Shown: positions 1-10,340 of the stretch, in pieces
Layout of the letters: the number at the start of each line of letters is the position of its first letter
Position numbering within the stretch: the stretch's first letter is position 1
Assembly (NCBI GenBank): GCA_006384855.1
Contig: VCJN01002147.1
Span: 1 to 64,000, forward strand
From: Tetraselmis striata
Taxonomy: Eukaryota; Chlorophyta; Chlorodendrophyceae; Chlorodendrales; Chlorodendraceae
Direction of reading: 5' to 3'
Length of the DNA: 64,000 nt
Made by a program: the position numbers and the translations under genes
Notes under the pieces: generated by a model
Seen by the model: the letters and a program-made list of their open reading frames with translations, nothing else
Told to the model about the DNA's origin: nothing
Database searches by the model: none

Positions 1-114
1 TGAGCAGCTTGGTGAGTGTTCTTGTGTTGGTATAAGGAGTGAGTGGTATGAGTATGACGGTATAGGTGTGTAAGTATAGGTATGCAGGCAGGGTTATGGT
101 GGTAAACCCTAACA
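1..114 (-). repeat. Partial 3' LTR of Ty3/gypsy element
   Basis: Read on the minus strand, a purine-rich stretch just after the chromodomain region is followed at 114 by TGTTAGGG, the TG start expected of an LTR next to a polypurine tract. The LTR runs off the left edge of the window, so its length and CA end cannot be seen. I found no second copy near the gag end around 10,300, so the LTR call rests on position and the TG start only. Confidence 0.45.
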
Positions 115-1037
115 TTCCATCCCGGCCCCAAAAAGTAGCCTTACGGGATACGTAAAGGAAAGCGGGCTGATAATTTGGCAGACATGATATGATAATCAGG
201 TTGCGTAAGCATAATGCGGAGGGAAGGTGTGTTACGGGCATAGACATGCAGCATATCGACATTTTTTGAGGTTGGCGTAGGGTTCCCATGAATCGTGCGA
301 ATCGTCGTAGCCGGACCAATGCACAAAAAAAACTAAGGCAGGGCCGCGGGCATGGTGTGGCGAGTGTTTGTCAATGCGGTGGTCACGAATGGCATCGACG
401 ATATACTCGTCTTGCGGGGGCTCAATGCGGCCAGGTATGTTATTGGCGGGAGTGTCTGGGGATTCACAGCGGAGCAGGCGAGAGATGCATGTGGAACACG
501 GGGTGGCAGGCCATGCTTGGGGGCAGGCGAAATTGGTAGGCCTGTGAGGAAATTTTGCGGACGATGGGATACGGGCCGATGTAACGTTGGCGGAATTTGC
601 GAACTGGTTGGTTGTGAAGCAAGAGGTGTTGCGTAGAAAGCCACACTATGTTGCCTTAGGTGAATTCGTCGGGACGAGTTCTACGGTTGGCATATGCTAT
701 TTGGTATGCGTCGGCGAGTTCTAGTTATTTATTACGGCATGGGTATGTTCTATCCGTGGAACGATATCAATGTGATCCACGGGGTCGACCGGTTGAAGCA
801 AGATGTTTGCGGGTGTAAACGGGTTCATGCCGTAGCGGGCCTCGAACGGGGTGTGTTTGATTGCGGAGTGATAGATAGGCGTTGTTATAACTGAATTCGG
901 CAAGAGACAAATTATTAAGCCATTCAGTGTGGTCTTGGTGGACGAAAGAGCGGAGGTTTTGTTCAATGATGCGGTGCGCACGATCGGTTTGCCCGTCTGT
1001 TTGGGGGTGGTGTGGGGAATTGATATCTAAATTCGCA
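115..1037 (-). pseudogene. Ty3/gypsy integrase C-terminal half and chromodomain
   Basis: This is the downstream end of a chromovirus pol gene. On the minus strand it shows the integrase motif HPQTDGQTDRAHRIIEQ (about 950-1,010), then the GPY/F-type region (RYIGPYPIV and HPVFHMHLSP, about 480-620), then a chromodomain signature (WSGYDDSHDSWEPYANL, about 250-310). These parts lie in different frames, so the gene is frameshifted. The upstream half of the same integrase resumes at 5,881 beyond the nested DIRS element: the residues there (SDRYSRFTSTFWQ) are those that precede HPQTDG in this family. Chromodomains direct integration to marked chromatin in known chromoviruses. Confidence 0.85.
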
Positions 1038-1063
1038 CGTTTAACCATTGTGGGGCCGCATTT
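1038..1063 (-). repeat. B2 split direct repeat of DIRS-like element
   Basis: About 25 bases containing taaccattgtggggccgc occur here and again at 1,397-1,423. This outer copy abuts the gypsy integrase sequence and forms the element's 3' end. Confidence 0.75.
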
Positions 1064-1167
1064 GCAAAAGATGTGAATCTCTTACATTTTTGGGTGTGAG
1101 TAGGCCCACGGGCGTACTGTCCGCATTGAAAAAGGGTAGCATAGCGGGGTGGGTGGGCTGCGCTAGC

Positions 1168-1396
1168 TGGTCAGCTAGCGCAAAGGCAGAAGGTGGACTC
1201 CCCTCGTGGTGCGGGTGAGGCATGTAGCATGGCTGTCGCATGCTGTCGCTAGCGCCGCTGGACATCGGAAAGTCCAAGCGGTACGCGTATTGCGAGTACA
1301 TGTACTGATAGCTAGCATTCAAACTAGAATCTTAACGTTACTAGTACCGGTGACAGACTAGCCCGGTGTAATCAAACCATTATATTACCAATATGA
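1168..1396 (-). repeat. A2 split direct repeat of DIRS-like element
   Basis: This 229-bp stretch matches 5,648-5,880 with only scattered substitutions and lies in the same orientation. It directly adjoins the inner B repeat at 1,397, giving the B1-A2 junction typical of split direct repeats. An open frame reading MNASYQYMYSQYAYRLDFP crosses both copies and may be incidental. Confidence 0.85.
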
Positions 1397-1423
1397 CCAT
1401 TTAACCATTGTGGGGCCGCATTT
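1397..1423 (-). repeat. B1 split direct repeat of DIRS-like element
   Basis: Inner copy of the roughly 25-base repeat at 1,038-1,063. It lies between the recombinase ORF and the A2 repeat. Confidence 0.75.
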
Positions 1424-1427
1424 GCCA

Positions 1428-2310
1428 TCATGCCGCCCATGGGTGGGCAGGCTGTCGCTGGCGGCCCACCCAAGGGGTAAGCCAGCCGAAGAGCTGCCAC
1501 GATGCCGCACACGGCAGCGCCGTAGGATTGATGTAGTCGAGCACGATGCTGAACAACTGCGCCCAACCGCCAAAGTGCTTGATCTTCTGCAGCACCACGC
1601 CGATGGCGTACGCCGCAGTGGCCGCGCCCTTGCGGAGAGAGTGTGACGTCCACACAAACCCGGGAGGCGGGTGCTCCTCCAACATATGTGCCACTAGCTG
1701 CAAACAGTCTGTAACGGTGGCCGATGTCCACGATGCCGCCGGCTCGTCGTAGGTCACTGCCCACCGGGCTGCTGGCAGTCCGCGCTGACCGCAGTAAACT
1801 GCGCGTGCGGCATCACAATAGAGCAGCAGGGCCGCAATCCGGGGCTGCGCGCGCGCCGGAATCTGGCACTGTAACTTACGGTCACGGTGCTGCCCGCGTC
1901 TGCCTTTTCGGTCCCGATGGTACAATAGGATTGTACCATCTACAGTGACCGTCAAATCGCCCGTTTGGCAGACTACGCCGGCCTTGCCACGCGCGTAGAA
2001 CACATACATGGCAACGACAGCCATCGCGGCGCGGAACAAGAGGATACGAGGAAGCTGGTCGCGGGTCCATGTGGGTCCCAACTCCTCACGCAGGGTCTCC
2101 GCCAGCCGCAACGTCCGTGTGATCAACCGGGCGGGCACTTCGGTGCGGACCCCAAGCGGGTCTAGCTCAACTTGCGATGCCGCGAGGCCCTTTCTCACCT
2201 TGCTGATGAGGTCGCCTTGCGCCACCGGCTCCGCGCCGTGGTCGCGGTAGAAACCGTTGATCGCGGAAAGGTAAGGCTGCAGACAAATGAAGCGCCGTTT
2301 CGCCGAGTTG
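1428..2310 (-). pseudogene. Tyrosine recombinase of DIRS-like element
   Basis: The enzyme would integrate the element's circular DNA by strand exchange. On the minus strand the core-binding part reads LQPYLSAINGFYRDHGAEP. The catalytic part follows, with a likely first arginine in YARGKAGV, the H-x-x-R box in TSHSLRKGAATAA, a W in IKHFGGWA and the nucleophile tyrosine in VLDYINP. The main ORF is 2,225-1,428. Upstream of about 2,310 the amino-terminal part is scattered over frames and an in-frame TAG follows QY, so this copy is probably inactive. Family assignment is firm because all four catalytic landmarks occur in order. Confidence 0.85.
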
Positions 2311-2477
2311 GTCGTTACCTAGTATTGAACGCGTGTACGGACGCATAGTAGCTGCCCACGGGTTCGTGCCGCTGCTCTGGATGTCCAACAGATATTTTGC
2401 ATGCGGCACGCGTGGCGCGCGCGCGGGCCTGACGACAGGCGTAGCACCTCGTACCGGGAACAGCGCCAAGGTTGCGC

Positions 2478-4494
2478 TCACTGATCCGCGGCGCAGGTGC
2501 AGCCATGACGGTATGGCACACGGAAGACACTCACTGCCCAGCGCGGCGCTCCGGGCATTTCGCGCCCTGCCCTCCGCCCCGGCCGAAAAAGATCGCGGCG
2601 AGGCAGTACCACGCGCTCCGCCACCGCCATCTCGGTAAGTGCCTGGTGCCACACCTTGCCCTCCCAGCGAGGGGCCACGACGGTAGCGGCCGCGCCGCTC
2701 TGGCGCAGCTTCTGCACCAGGTCCGGCAGAAGCGGCCAAGGGGGGTTGCAGTAGTTGTTCTCGCGACGCCATCACTCCGCATCGGACAGGTGCAGGGAGT
2801 CCACCGCCTCGCAGCCGGGGTCCAACCACGCAGCGTTGTAGCGTGGTAGCATCGCGTTCATGGCTGATGCGAACCGATCGACGGAGTGCGCACCCCACAT
2901 TGCCTCCAGCTCTGCGAACATGACGGGGTCCAGTTGCCAGTCGTCGCTGTCGAGGTGTCGGCTCAGTCGATCCGCCCAGACGTTCGCGGCGGACCGGATG
3001 TAGCGGGCTTTGATGTTTACGCCGTTGCTGTCCAGCAGGTACCATAGCTTGCGTAGCTCCGCCACCATCGTCGGAGAGCGGGAGGTGAGGCCAGCAAGGG
3101 CGCTGCACACCGCCCGGTTGTCCTCGTGCAGCAACACGCGGCGACCGGCGAGGTGCGACAGGAAAGACTCCACTGCCAACCGGACGGCCTTCCGTTCTTT
3201 CCAGGTGATGTGCTGGCGCTCGTCGGCTGCCCCCCAAAACCCCCGCGCCTCCAGCTTGCCATTCAGCACCGCACCCCAACCGTAGCCGGAGCTGTCGCAG
3301 TGCATGTAGGCCGTCTCCTTAGGGCGGTGGATAGGGCGGCCATTGGCCCGAGTCGGCACGGCGGTCCACCCCCGCAGGTCGCGCCGCAGCTGGTGTGTCA
3401 CGCACATTCGGCCGCCCCACTTGGAGCCCACTACGTCGTGGAGCTCCCGCAGGTAGAAGCGCGCGGCCGGGATTGACAAGAAAAGGTATTGAGCCCGTCC
3501 AGCGAGCGACTGCAGCTCCAGCGGCGGGTAGCCAACGGGCGTCGCGGGCCGCACGCTGCAGCAATTGCTTGGCTTGGCGCGCGAGCCGCTGCAGTTTGTC
3601 CACCGGGGAATAAAAATATCCCGTGGATGTGTCGATGTCCACCCCCAGGTGCTGGCCGTACTGGACCGGCTCCCACAGCCCCTTGGCGGGGTTGCGCAGC
3701 AGGCCCATGATGTCCAGCAAGTCGGCGACGCGCTGGCGGAGCTCCAGCGCCTCCGGCTCCGACGAGGCGAACATCAAGGAATCGTCGACGTATGGTAATA
3801 TGCGCGCTCCCCTCCACCGCCCGCGGCGCAGCCAGCGGCGCGACCGCGGGACATTGCCAGGCGCAGCGGGGGTAGTCGGAGAGCGTAGGTGCTTGACGAA
3901 CGTCATCGTGAACGTCGTGAAGTAGTAAGGGCTGAGCGACCAGCCCATGGGAAGGCCGCACAGCCGGTAGAGTGTCCCGCGGATGTTGACCGTGAAGTAG
4001 TCGCGGTCGGAAGGCGCGATGCCCATGGCATAGAAGCCGTCTTGCAGGTCGAGCGAAAACATGTAGGCCCCTTTCACGGTCAGGTGTCGGACGCCCATGA
4101 GTGTCTCCATCCGTAGTTTCTTGCGCGCGCAGAAGGAGTTGAGCACGCGGAGGTCGATGATGAAACGCCACTGGTTGTCGCCGGGCTTCTGAACGAAGAA
4201 CGCCCGGGACACCCACCATGCGCACGAAGGCTTCTCCCACGCGCCGGCCGCCGTAAAGCGTCTTAGTTCGGCGGTGAGGAACTTGAGTTGGGCAGGGGTT
4301 GCGTCGTTGAACGAGACGCCTTGGTTGAACCTTGGCGGTGGCCGGTTGTAGCGGAAAGGCACGCGTACGCCATCCCGTATCCAGCTCGTCACTTGCGCGC
4401 TCGCGCCGATGTTTCGCCAGTGCCGCCAACTCCGCCTTATGCGGTGACGCATATAGTTGGAGTCGGGGCAACAACTGTCGGCGCGGCGCGCCAC
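2478..4494 (-). pseudogene. DIRS-type reverse transcriptase, RNase H and methyltransferase-like domain
   Basis: The reverse transcriptase ORF (4,494-3,319) shows WRFIIDLRVLN, SLDLQDGFYAM, the LPMGWSLSPYYF motif and the catalytic YVDDS box. A frame change near 3,540 leads into the RNase H ORF (3,554-2,772) with CDSSGYGWGAVL, WKERKAVRLAVE and LLHEDNRAVC. After a stop the frame shifts again into the DIRS-specific tail with YCNPPWPLLPDLVQKL and ATVVAPRWEGKVWHQAL, which includes an NPPW motif like that of Dam-type adenine methyltransferases. Domain order and motifs match DIRS/PAT pol proteins. At least two frame breaks make this copy defective as read. Confidence 0.9.
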
Positions 4495-5134
4495 ACCGTC
4501 AGTCGCGTATCTTGTCGCCGGTCATGTCGCCGTTCTTGTCGCGGTTCTTGGCGTCTGCCTCGCGGCGTTGCTGCTCCCGCCTCTCGCGCGCCGCCTTGTC
4601 CTTTTCCTTCCGCGCCTTGTCGCGGTCGGTGTCGCGCTCCGCTTCTTGCCTCTTGAAGGTCGCTGATGCCTGTGCCTTGGCCGCATCCGCGAGGCCGTTC
4701 TCGAGGCGCTTGTCCTCGAGCGCTGCCTCGAGGCCGTCGACGACGTTGGCGGAGCGCTCATGCTCGGCGGTGTCGAAGACTCGGGAGTAGATGAGTCGCT
4801 CGGCGACTTGTTCCTCGGGGGTGAGGGCCTTCTTGGCCTTGAAGCGTCGAAGGCAGGTGAGCCTGGCCTCATCCGCGTCGCCCACTGCTTTAAGCGTGCG
4901 ATGCGCGGCGTCGAGTAGGTCGAGGGCGTCGACGCGGTCTTGGGTGGGGGTATCGGGCGCGCGAAGCGTAGCAGAGCTGTCTTAGCCGCCGCGTTAGCGG
5001 CGGCGCGGTAGACGCCATAGCTCAGCAAGTGGCGGTACTCGTCGCGCGACGCAGTCTTGTTGGCCTCAGTGAGATAGCGGTCGGCCTCGTCGTTACGGGG
5101 CCGCCAAAGGCTCGGGCGTGTGGCGCCCGATGGT

Positions 5135-5156
5135 GGGGGGGGGGGGGGGGGGGGGG
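5135..5156 (+). repeat. G22 run
   Basis: Homopolymer inside the gag-like ORF of the DIRS element, 73 bases from a C23 run of the opposite base, so the two could pair as a hairpin. Confidence 0.95.
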
Positions 5157-5229
5157 CAGTCTTGGTACGCCCGGGGCAAGAGGTCTTCCCAATCCCGAGG
5201 GTCGATGAACACGGCCGCGGCGTCGCGCG

Positions 5230-5252
5230 CCCCCCCCCCCCCCCCCCCCCCC
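5230..5252 (+). repeat. C23 run
   Basis: Partner of the G22 run at 5,135. It shifts the gag-like frame. Confidence 0.95.
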
Positions 5253-5647
5253 GTAGCGGCGGCTGTCCGGGCGTCGTGCTCCGGCTCCTTGCCACCCTCG
5301 CCGACTTCGTCGTCGTCCGAGGGAATGTCGCGCTGCTCCTTGTGCTTGTTGTTGTCCTGTTCGTCCAAGCGGGTCGATAAAGCGTGAAGCGTCCACCTTC
5401 AACGCCGGCGCTTGCAGTAACGCAAGTGTTGTCGTGTCCCGTGCTGTCTCTGTCGGCTCCGCGGGCGTTTCGGCCAAACTGTCGGCTGGCGTTGCTTTCG
5501 TAGGGTCTGCCACCTTCTTGCCCCCTGCCATCGTCGGTAGCGTGCGTGCGCAAGTGTCGTGGTGGAAGACTAGTTGTCGAGACCGTCCACTCGTAGAGAT
5601 ATTCACACCTTGCACACCTACGAGAGGTGCGACGCCGTTGCGCCAGG

Positions 5648-5880
5648 TGGTCAGCTAGCGCAAAGGTAGAAGGTGGACTCTCCTCGTGGTGCGGGTGCGT
5701 CATATAGCATGGCTGTCGCATGCTGTCGCTAGCGCCGCTGGACATCGGAAAGTCCAAGCGGTACGCGTACTGCGAGTACATGTACTGGTAGCTAGCATTC
5801 AAACTAGAATCTTAACGTTACCAGTACCGGTGACAGAATAGCCCGGTGTAATCAAACCTCTATATTACCAATATGACCAT
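5648..5880 (-). repeat. A1 split direct repeat of DIRS-like element
   Basis: Left (5' on the minus strand) copy of the 230-bp repeat matching 1,168-1,396. Its end at about 5,880 meets the gypsy integrase reading frame, marking the other border of the insertion. Confidence 0.85.
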
Positions 5881-6340
5881 AAAGATCGGAACATATTTTG
5901 CCAGAAGGTCGAGGTGAAGCGGGAGTAGCGGTCAGATATTATGGTGCGGCAAAGGCCGTGGTGGCAAAAAATGTTATCATAAACAAGCGGGCGAGTTGGG
6001 GGGCGTCTATACAAATACTGCATGGAATCAAGTGGGCTTGTTTAGTAAAAGTGCAGACAAATGTGGCGATAGTGTCGAAGCCATTTTGCGCAGGGAGGCC
6101 GGTGATAAAGTCCATTGCAATAACTTCCCAGGGTCGTGTCCCTTTGGGAAGAGGCAACAAAGAGCCAATGGGGCGTTGGGTGGAATTTTTAATGCGTTGG
6201 CAGGTCGGGCAGGTGCGGCAGTAATTTTTTATGGGTTTGCGCATGTGGGGCCGCCAGAATGCTTTAGAGATGTTGGCGAGCGTGCGTTTTGCATCGGGGT
6301 GACCGCCCGCGTCGTGGAATTATTGGATAATTAAGTTAAG
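5881..6340 (-). pseudogene. Ty3/gypsy integrase, N-terminal half
   Basis: The minus strand shows the HHCC zinc-binding region (FHDAGGHPDAKRT, then CRTCPTCQRIKNSTQRPIG) followed by the first catalytic aspartate in WEVIAMDFITGLP and the second in SDRYSRFTSTFW. The reading then stops at the DIRS insertion and resumes at 1,037. An in-frame TAA precedes FHDAGG, and the ORF is shifted around 5,940. The zinc finger, the two aspartates and the downstream HPQTDG segment together identify a retroviral-type integrase of the gypsy class. Confidence 0.85.
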
Positions 6341-6449
6341 CGGGGTTTTATCCGACGTTGGTAAGCATACTTTATCAGCCATCCAGTACAAGTTGTGGTT
6401 GGTATCGAACGTAACGCCCATGGGAATGCGATTGCCATACAAATTCGCG

Positions 6450-7870
6450 TCAGTTGTGTAGCCGTGGCGGATGCGGAACAAGTAATTCAGGATTAACTTG
6501 TAGGTGGCACATGGTAGGGAGGAAATCATGCATGTTCTCCAGATCTTTATCAAGAAGTTGGGTGTCGTGTTCTGTTAAGGCATGGTGTAAGTCCGGACGG
6601 CGGGACAGGGCATCAGCTTCATTTTGGGATCCTTTGCGATATAATATTTGTAGGACGGGTTTACCGGTGCGGGGATGATTAGCAAGGTATGGGAAAAAAA
6701 CGCTAAGCCATAGGGAGTGACGGCGGCCTAGCGCCGGTTGATCTGGTAAGTGGCGGGGTGTTGCGTGGTCGGTGATGACAATTATGCGGCAGCTGCCTTC
6801 GATATAGCAGCGCCATTCGTTTAATGCGCAGACCACACCTAAAAGTTCTTGATCATAGGTGGGGTATCGAGTATGGGCAGGTTGTAAAACGTTAGCATAG
6901 CAAGCGCATGGTCTGAGGTGGCCGGCGGAGTCCTTATGCAGTAAGACTGCGCCCAGGGCATATTTCGAAGCATTTGTTGAGACTGCAAACTCGGCGTCTG
7001 GGCCTGTTTTAGGAGTTCTTAAGACCGGGGCTGAACATAGTGATTGTTTAAGAGCATTAAAGGCGACGTGCTCGCGTTCCCCCCAAGTAAATTTCTTAGT
7101 CTTGCGGCGAATATCATAGAGAGGGGCCGCGTGGTGGGAATATTTGTGGACATATCTGCGATAAAAAATGCAGAATTCGTCCAAGGAACTGTTGTATTTG
7201 TTGTACGGTTTTAGGCGGGGTCCAGTCGCGAACTGCAGCAATTTTATTTTCGGAAGGGCGTGTGCCATGTTGGCTAACCATATGACCTAAATAAATATTC
7301 CAGCTCATCTTTGGCGAAGAAGCATTTGGGCAATCGCAGGCGTATGTCGTTGTCGGCGAGGAGGCTGCGTGTGCCATCAAGGTGTATCAAATGGTCATCG
7401 AGTGAGTTGCTAAATGCTAGTACATCGTCAAGGTAAACAAGAATAAATGTGTTTTTGTGCGGTTGAAGGATGTTATTCATCCACCGTTGGAACGCCGAGG
7501 GGGCATTAGACAGGCCGAATGGCATAACCATAAATTCGAACTGGCCGAACTGAGTTTTAAACGACGTTTTCTGGACGTCGGAGTCTTTGATCCGGAGTTG
7601 GTGATAGCCTAGGGCAAGGTCGAGAGCTGAGTAAACTGCAGCGCCGGAGAGCATATCTAGCAGCATGCCAGCGTGTGGAATTGGGAATTCTATTCGGCAC
7701 GTATATTTATTTAATTGGCGATAATCAATGCACATGCGCAGGCCACCATTTCCCTTTCGGGCGAACATGACGGGTGCAGCGTAAGGTGAGAACGACTCTC
7801 TAATAAAGCCTTTGTCTAAAAAGTCATTTAACTGCTTTTATAACTCATCCAACTCGGCAGGGGATGCGCA
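6450..7870 (-). pseudogene. Ty3/gypsy reverse transcriptase and RNase H
   Basis: The reverse transcriptase runs from about 7,870 to 7,114 with LNDFLDKGFIRES, LRMCIDYRQLNKYT, the catalytic box LVYLDDVLAFS and then YLGHMVSQHGTRPSENKIAAV in a shifted frame. RNase H follows (7,268-6,450) with FAVSTNASKYALGAVLL, in which the usual catalytic Asp of TDAS is Asn, then YPTYDQELLGVV, VITDHATPRHL and GSQNEADALSRRPD. An in-frame TAA lies in ELDEL-KQLN (about 7,840), and a frame break lies between YLDD and YLGH. The polymerase is therefore dead in this copy. The family call is secure. Confidence 0.92.
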
Positions 7871-7978
7871 ATGTACTTTGCCAGGTGGTACATGGGCATC
7901 AGGGAGTAGGGGTAATTCGAAACCAAAGCCCGGGCGGGGTTGCGGGAGGCAATCCAATGGTTGGCAAATACTTTTGTG

Positions 7979-8989
7979 TTAAAGTAGGAGGGGACGTATT
8001 TGTTGGGTATATTCGGCAGACTGGTCGGTTGTAATACTGGCTTTATCAGTATCTACGGAAAGGGCAGTAGTGTGTTCCGTGGCGTCGTACTCGCGTAGCA
8101 CGGCACATAAGAACACGGTGTCGGGATATTTTTTAAGTATCTCACGAGCCATAGTGTTGGCGTGAACTACGTCGACGTTACTTGAGCGAGGTTCAATAGG
8201 GCATGTCACGGTGTGCCCGTCGGAGAACGTAAGCGAACCGGTGGTCCAATTAATATTTGGGTTGTGGTTTTTGAGAAAGGAAAGGCCGAGGACGGCGTCG
8301 AAGTTATTCTGTAAGGAGGTTATTATAAACTCAACGTTTGCCTGATATCCATTTATGTCGAGTCGTAATGTGCATGATTGCAATGCCAGTGTCATACGGT
8401 CGTCTGCCATAACAATACGTATTTTATTTTGTAGCGGTGCGGTCTTAAATTTGCGCAGGCGGGCGAAGGCCTCGTCAATAAAACACAGTGTAGCGCCGGA
8501 ATCTAGGAGCATAGTGAGCGGGGGTAAATCTGGGTGGTCGGGTAGTTTGGGTTTTAGTAAGTCGTGGTCGGACATTGATGTTATGAAAGTTTCAAAACGG
8601 GGTTGGTGGGTTTTCTTAAAGGTCTTACTGGGTATGTACGACTTACCTTTAGACTCTAGCTCAAGAGCCTTGATGTGTGTGTTCAGAGCGCATACTGTCG
8701 TTGTGCGCCGTGGCCGCCTGCTCGTCGACAGTGTTGTCGGCGAGGTAAACATCCACGATCCACTTGGTTGGTGGCATGGGCAGGTCGTCAGTGGCAGCTG
8801 TGGCAGTGTGGAACAGATAAGCGCCGGCGGGGTATGAGTGGATGAGGCGGTATTTAGACAAGATGGGACGCCGGGATTTTCCGAGGTCGCTATTCCAGCG
8901 GGGTAAAACAATAACAGCCCGGGTGTCATAAGGGGACTCCTGTCCCTGAGCCTCAAAGTGCTCGAGTATGGGCAAGGCACATTCATCAT
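7979..8989 (-). pseudogene. Ty3/gypsy aspartic protease region
   Basis: The minus-strand ORF contains TMLLDSGATLCFIDEAFAR, the retropepsin active-site signature DSGAT. It continues with conserved protease-like sequence (YQANVEFIITSLQNNFDAVL, GLSFLKNHNPNINW) in the form usual for gypsy polyproteins. It is followed by the reverse transcriptase after a stop at 7,979 and a frame change. In the element it would cut the gag-pol polyprotein. Confidence 0.85.
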
Positions 8990-9541
8990 ACGGGGGGTGG
9001 ATAAACACGGTATGGCCGACAGCCGATGTAGCCGTAAACGTACGGATTATCGCGCGAACAAAAATTAAGGCAGACCGCGTCAAATGCCGAAGCGCAAGCG
9101 TCAAGCAAGGGTAACTGGGCCGTAACTGAAATCAAGGCGGGCAAACTCATCACGGTCAAAGGGTGTGGAGTCGGGTGGGCAGGCAGGTGGCCGGGCAGGT
9201 TTGGTTTTAGTGGCAGTGTGGGGGCGTCGCCGGTAATATTGCCGGACAACGTGTTTTTCAATCGCGGATAATTTGGCAGTGGACGTGTCGGCTGGGATGG
9301 CAAAGTCGGCAGTAGCAAGCAGGAACCGGCACAGCTCGCGCGAAGGCGACGAGTGTGTCGACTCCACAGGCAACGGGCCTGAAGAGGAGGCCCCGTGATG
9401 CGCAGACACCGGCACGCAGGGCTCGGCCATACTCTCAGGAGTTATCTCGTTCACAAGTGGCAAGCCAATAGGCATAGTCTCAGGGATGGGGAGCAAACTC
9501 GGCCAGTAAGAAATATTATCGATTGCTTTACATTTCGACAT
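8661..9541 (-). pseudogene. pol N-terminal region with Dam-like methyltransferase motif
   Basis: Two overlapping minus-strand frames (9,541-9,101 and 9,104-8,661) lie between gag and protease. The second carries VFIHPPYDECALPILEHFEA, TRAVIVLPRWNSDLG and then YPAGAYLFHTAT. This layout (PP-Y/F box, V-x-P-x-W strand, Y-x-G-x-x-LF end) resembles the Dam-type domain found in some algal retroelements and in DIRS elements. The residue before PPY is His, not the usual Asn or Asp, so catalytic activity is doubtful. The first frame (SAIEKHVVRQYYRRRPH) has no recognised domain. Confidence 0.55.
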
Positions 9542-9565
9542 GAAATCTAGCCTGCCCCCAAACCG

Positions 9566-10308
9566 TCATTGACCGGCAGGGCGGTTCAAGTTCAGCTTAG
9601 TGATACCTTTAGCTGCCTTGTTGGCAGCCACTGTCTGGCGCCAAGCATGCATGTTACCCTCGCTCGTCGATGAGCATTTCATGATGGAGTGGCCCATTCG
9701 GCCACAGCCATCGCATTTGCCGTCATAGCGGTCATAGCCAGAAAGACGGGGGGTGGCGGGTGTAGGAGCGGATGGGGGGGAGGGGGGATGGATGGGCCTG
9801 CGGGGGGAAATGGGCCAGCACCCGGGCGGATGTAGCGATGCGGGGGGGCATCGACAGCATATTTGCGTTTGCCATTGGCGGCAGCGGCGAACTCGAGATC
9901 GATGGCCTCAATGTGGCGGCAGATGGCGGAGTCGGAGTCGATCGGCTCGTCGGCGCAACGGCTCGCAGCCTCGAGGGCGACTTGAGCTGAGTGGGGTAGG
10001 CACCAGGGTTTGGCTGCAGTCCACTTTCCAATACTGCAGGCTGCAGTGCAGTGCAGTAGGCTGCAGTCAACGGGCTGCAATACTGCATGTTGTTGTGCAG
10101 GCTGTAGTAGCACTGCATTTGCTGATTTTAGGGAAGGGAAGGGTGGGACAATGAAGGGCAAAGGGGTTGCCATGGCGGATGCAGAGGGGCAGCAATCGTG
10201 GTGGAAGTTGTAATACATCATTAAATTGCCTACAGAGGGGAAAAGCCTACTTTGTGTACATTTGTGTGTGTCCAACGATGATGTCCCAACGCATGCATAG
10301 TGAAACAT
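9566..10308 (-). pseudogene. Ty3/gypsy gag C-terminal end with CCHC zinc knuckle
   Basis: A frame ending at TGA 9,566-9,568 encodes the nucleocapsid motif CDGCGRMGHSIMKC (9,674-9,715), an exact C-x2-C-x4-H-x4-C, preceded by GYDRYDGK and followed by AANKAAKGITKLNLNRPAGQ. Upstream the frame changes into proline-rich linker sequence (ANGKRKYAVDAPPHRYIRPG). The capsid part is missing: sequence similarity is lost near 10,310, just before the hAT fragment, and no 5' LTR follows. The gag gene is therefore truncated. Confidence 0.8.
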
Positions 10309-10340
10309 GCGTAGAAAAGCATGATGGCATAAAACCCCCT

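Larger units (their letters stand above)
4499..5615 (-). pseudogene. gag-like ORF of DIRS element
   Basis: The region upstream of the reverse transcriptase encodes acidic and then strongly charged sequence, for example DIPSDDDEVGEGGKEPEHD, WEDLLPRAYQDC and, at 4,885-4,499, a long Arg/Lys/Glu/Asp-rich helix-forming tail (KARKEKDKAARERREQQ). A charged ORF in this place is usual for DIRS gag-like proteins. The frame is interrupted by a G22 run (5,135-5,156) and a C23 run (5,230-5,252). Each would encode homopolymeric Pro or Gly, and they change frame relative to the flanks. No conserved domain was recognised. Confidence 0.6.
1038..5880 (-). mobile_element. DIRS/PAT (Kangaroo-like) tyrosine-recombinase retrotransposon
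   Basis: A complete-length but mutated element read on the minus strand: gag-like ORF, reverse transcriptase, RNase H, adenine-methyltransferase-like domain and tyrosine recombinase. It has no LTRs. It has split direct repeats in the order A1 (5,648-5,880), ORFs, B1 (1,397-1,423), A2 (1,168-1,396), B2 (1,038-1,063), the arrangement described for PAT and Ngaro groups. It sits inside the integrase gene of the surrounding gypsy element with no obvious target duplication, as expected for recombinase-mediated insertion. PAT-type elements are known from volvocine green algae (Kangaroo). Assignment to PAT rather than Ngaro is inferred from the RNase H and methyltransferase-like region. Confidence 0.85.

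Noticed and set aside
2167..3279. 370-codon minus-strand ORF
   Set aside because: It overlaps the RNase H, methyltransferase-like and recombinase parts in another frame and has no motif of its own; it is a shadow frame kept open by high GC.
4522..5802. 426-codon minus-strand ORF starting in the A1 repeat
   Set aside because: It is Arg/Thr/Ser/Pro-rich, crosses both homopolymer runs and conflicts with the frame giving charged gag-like sequence; its start in a terminal repeat is probably incidental.
9990..10130. Cluster of ctgcag and gcagt repeats that looks like a short array
   Set aside because: Spacing is irregular and units are 5-8 bases; it is simple sequence within the gag linker, not a CRISPR or regulatory array.
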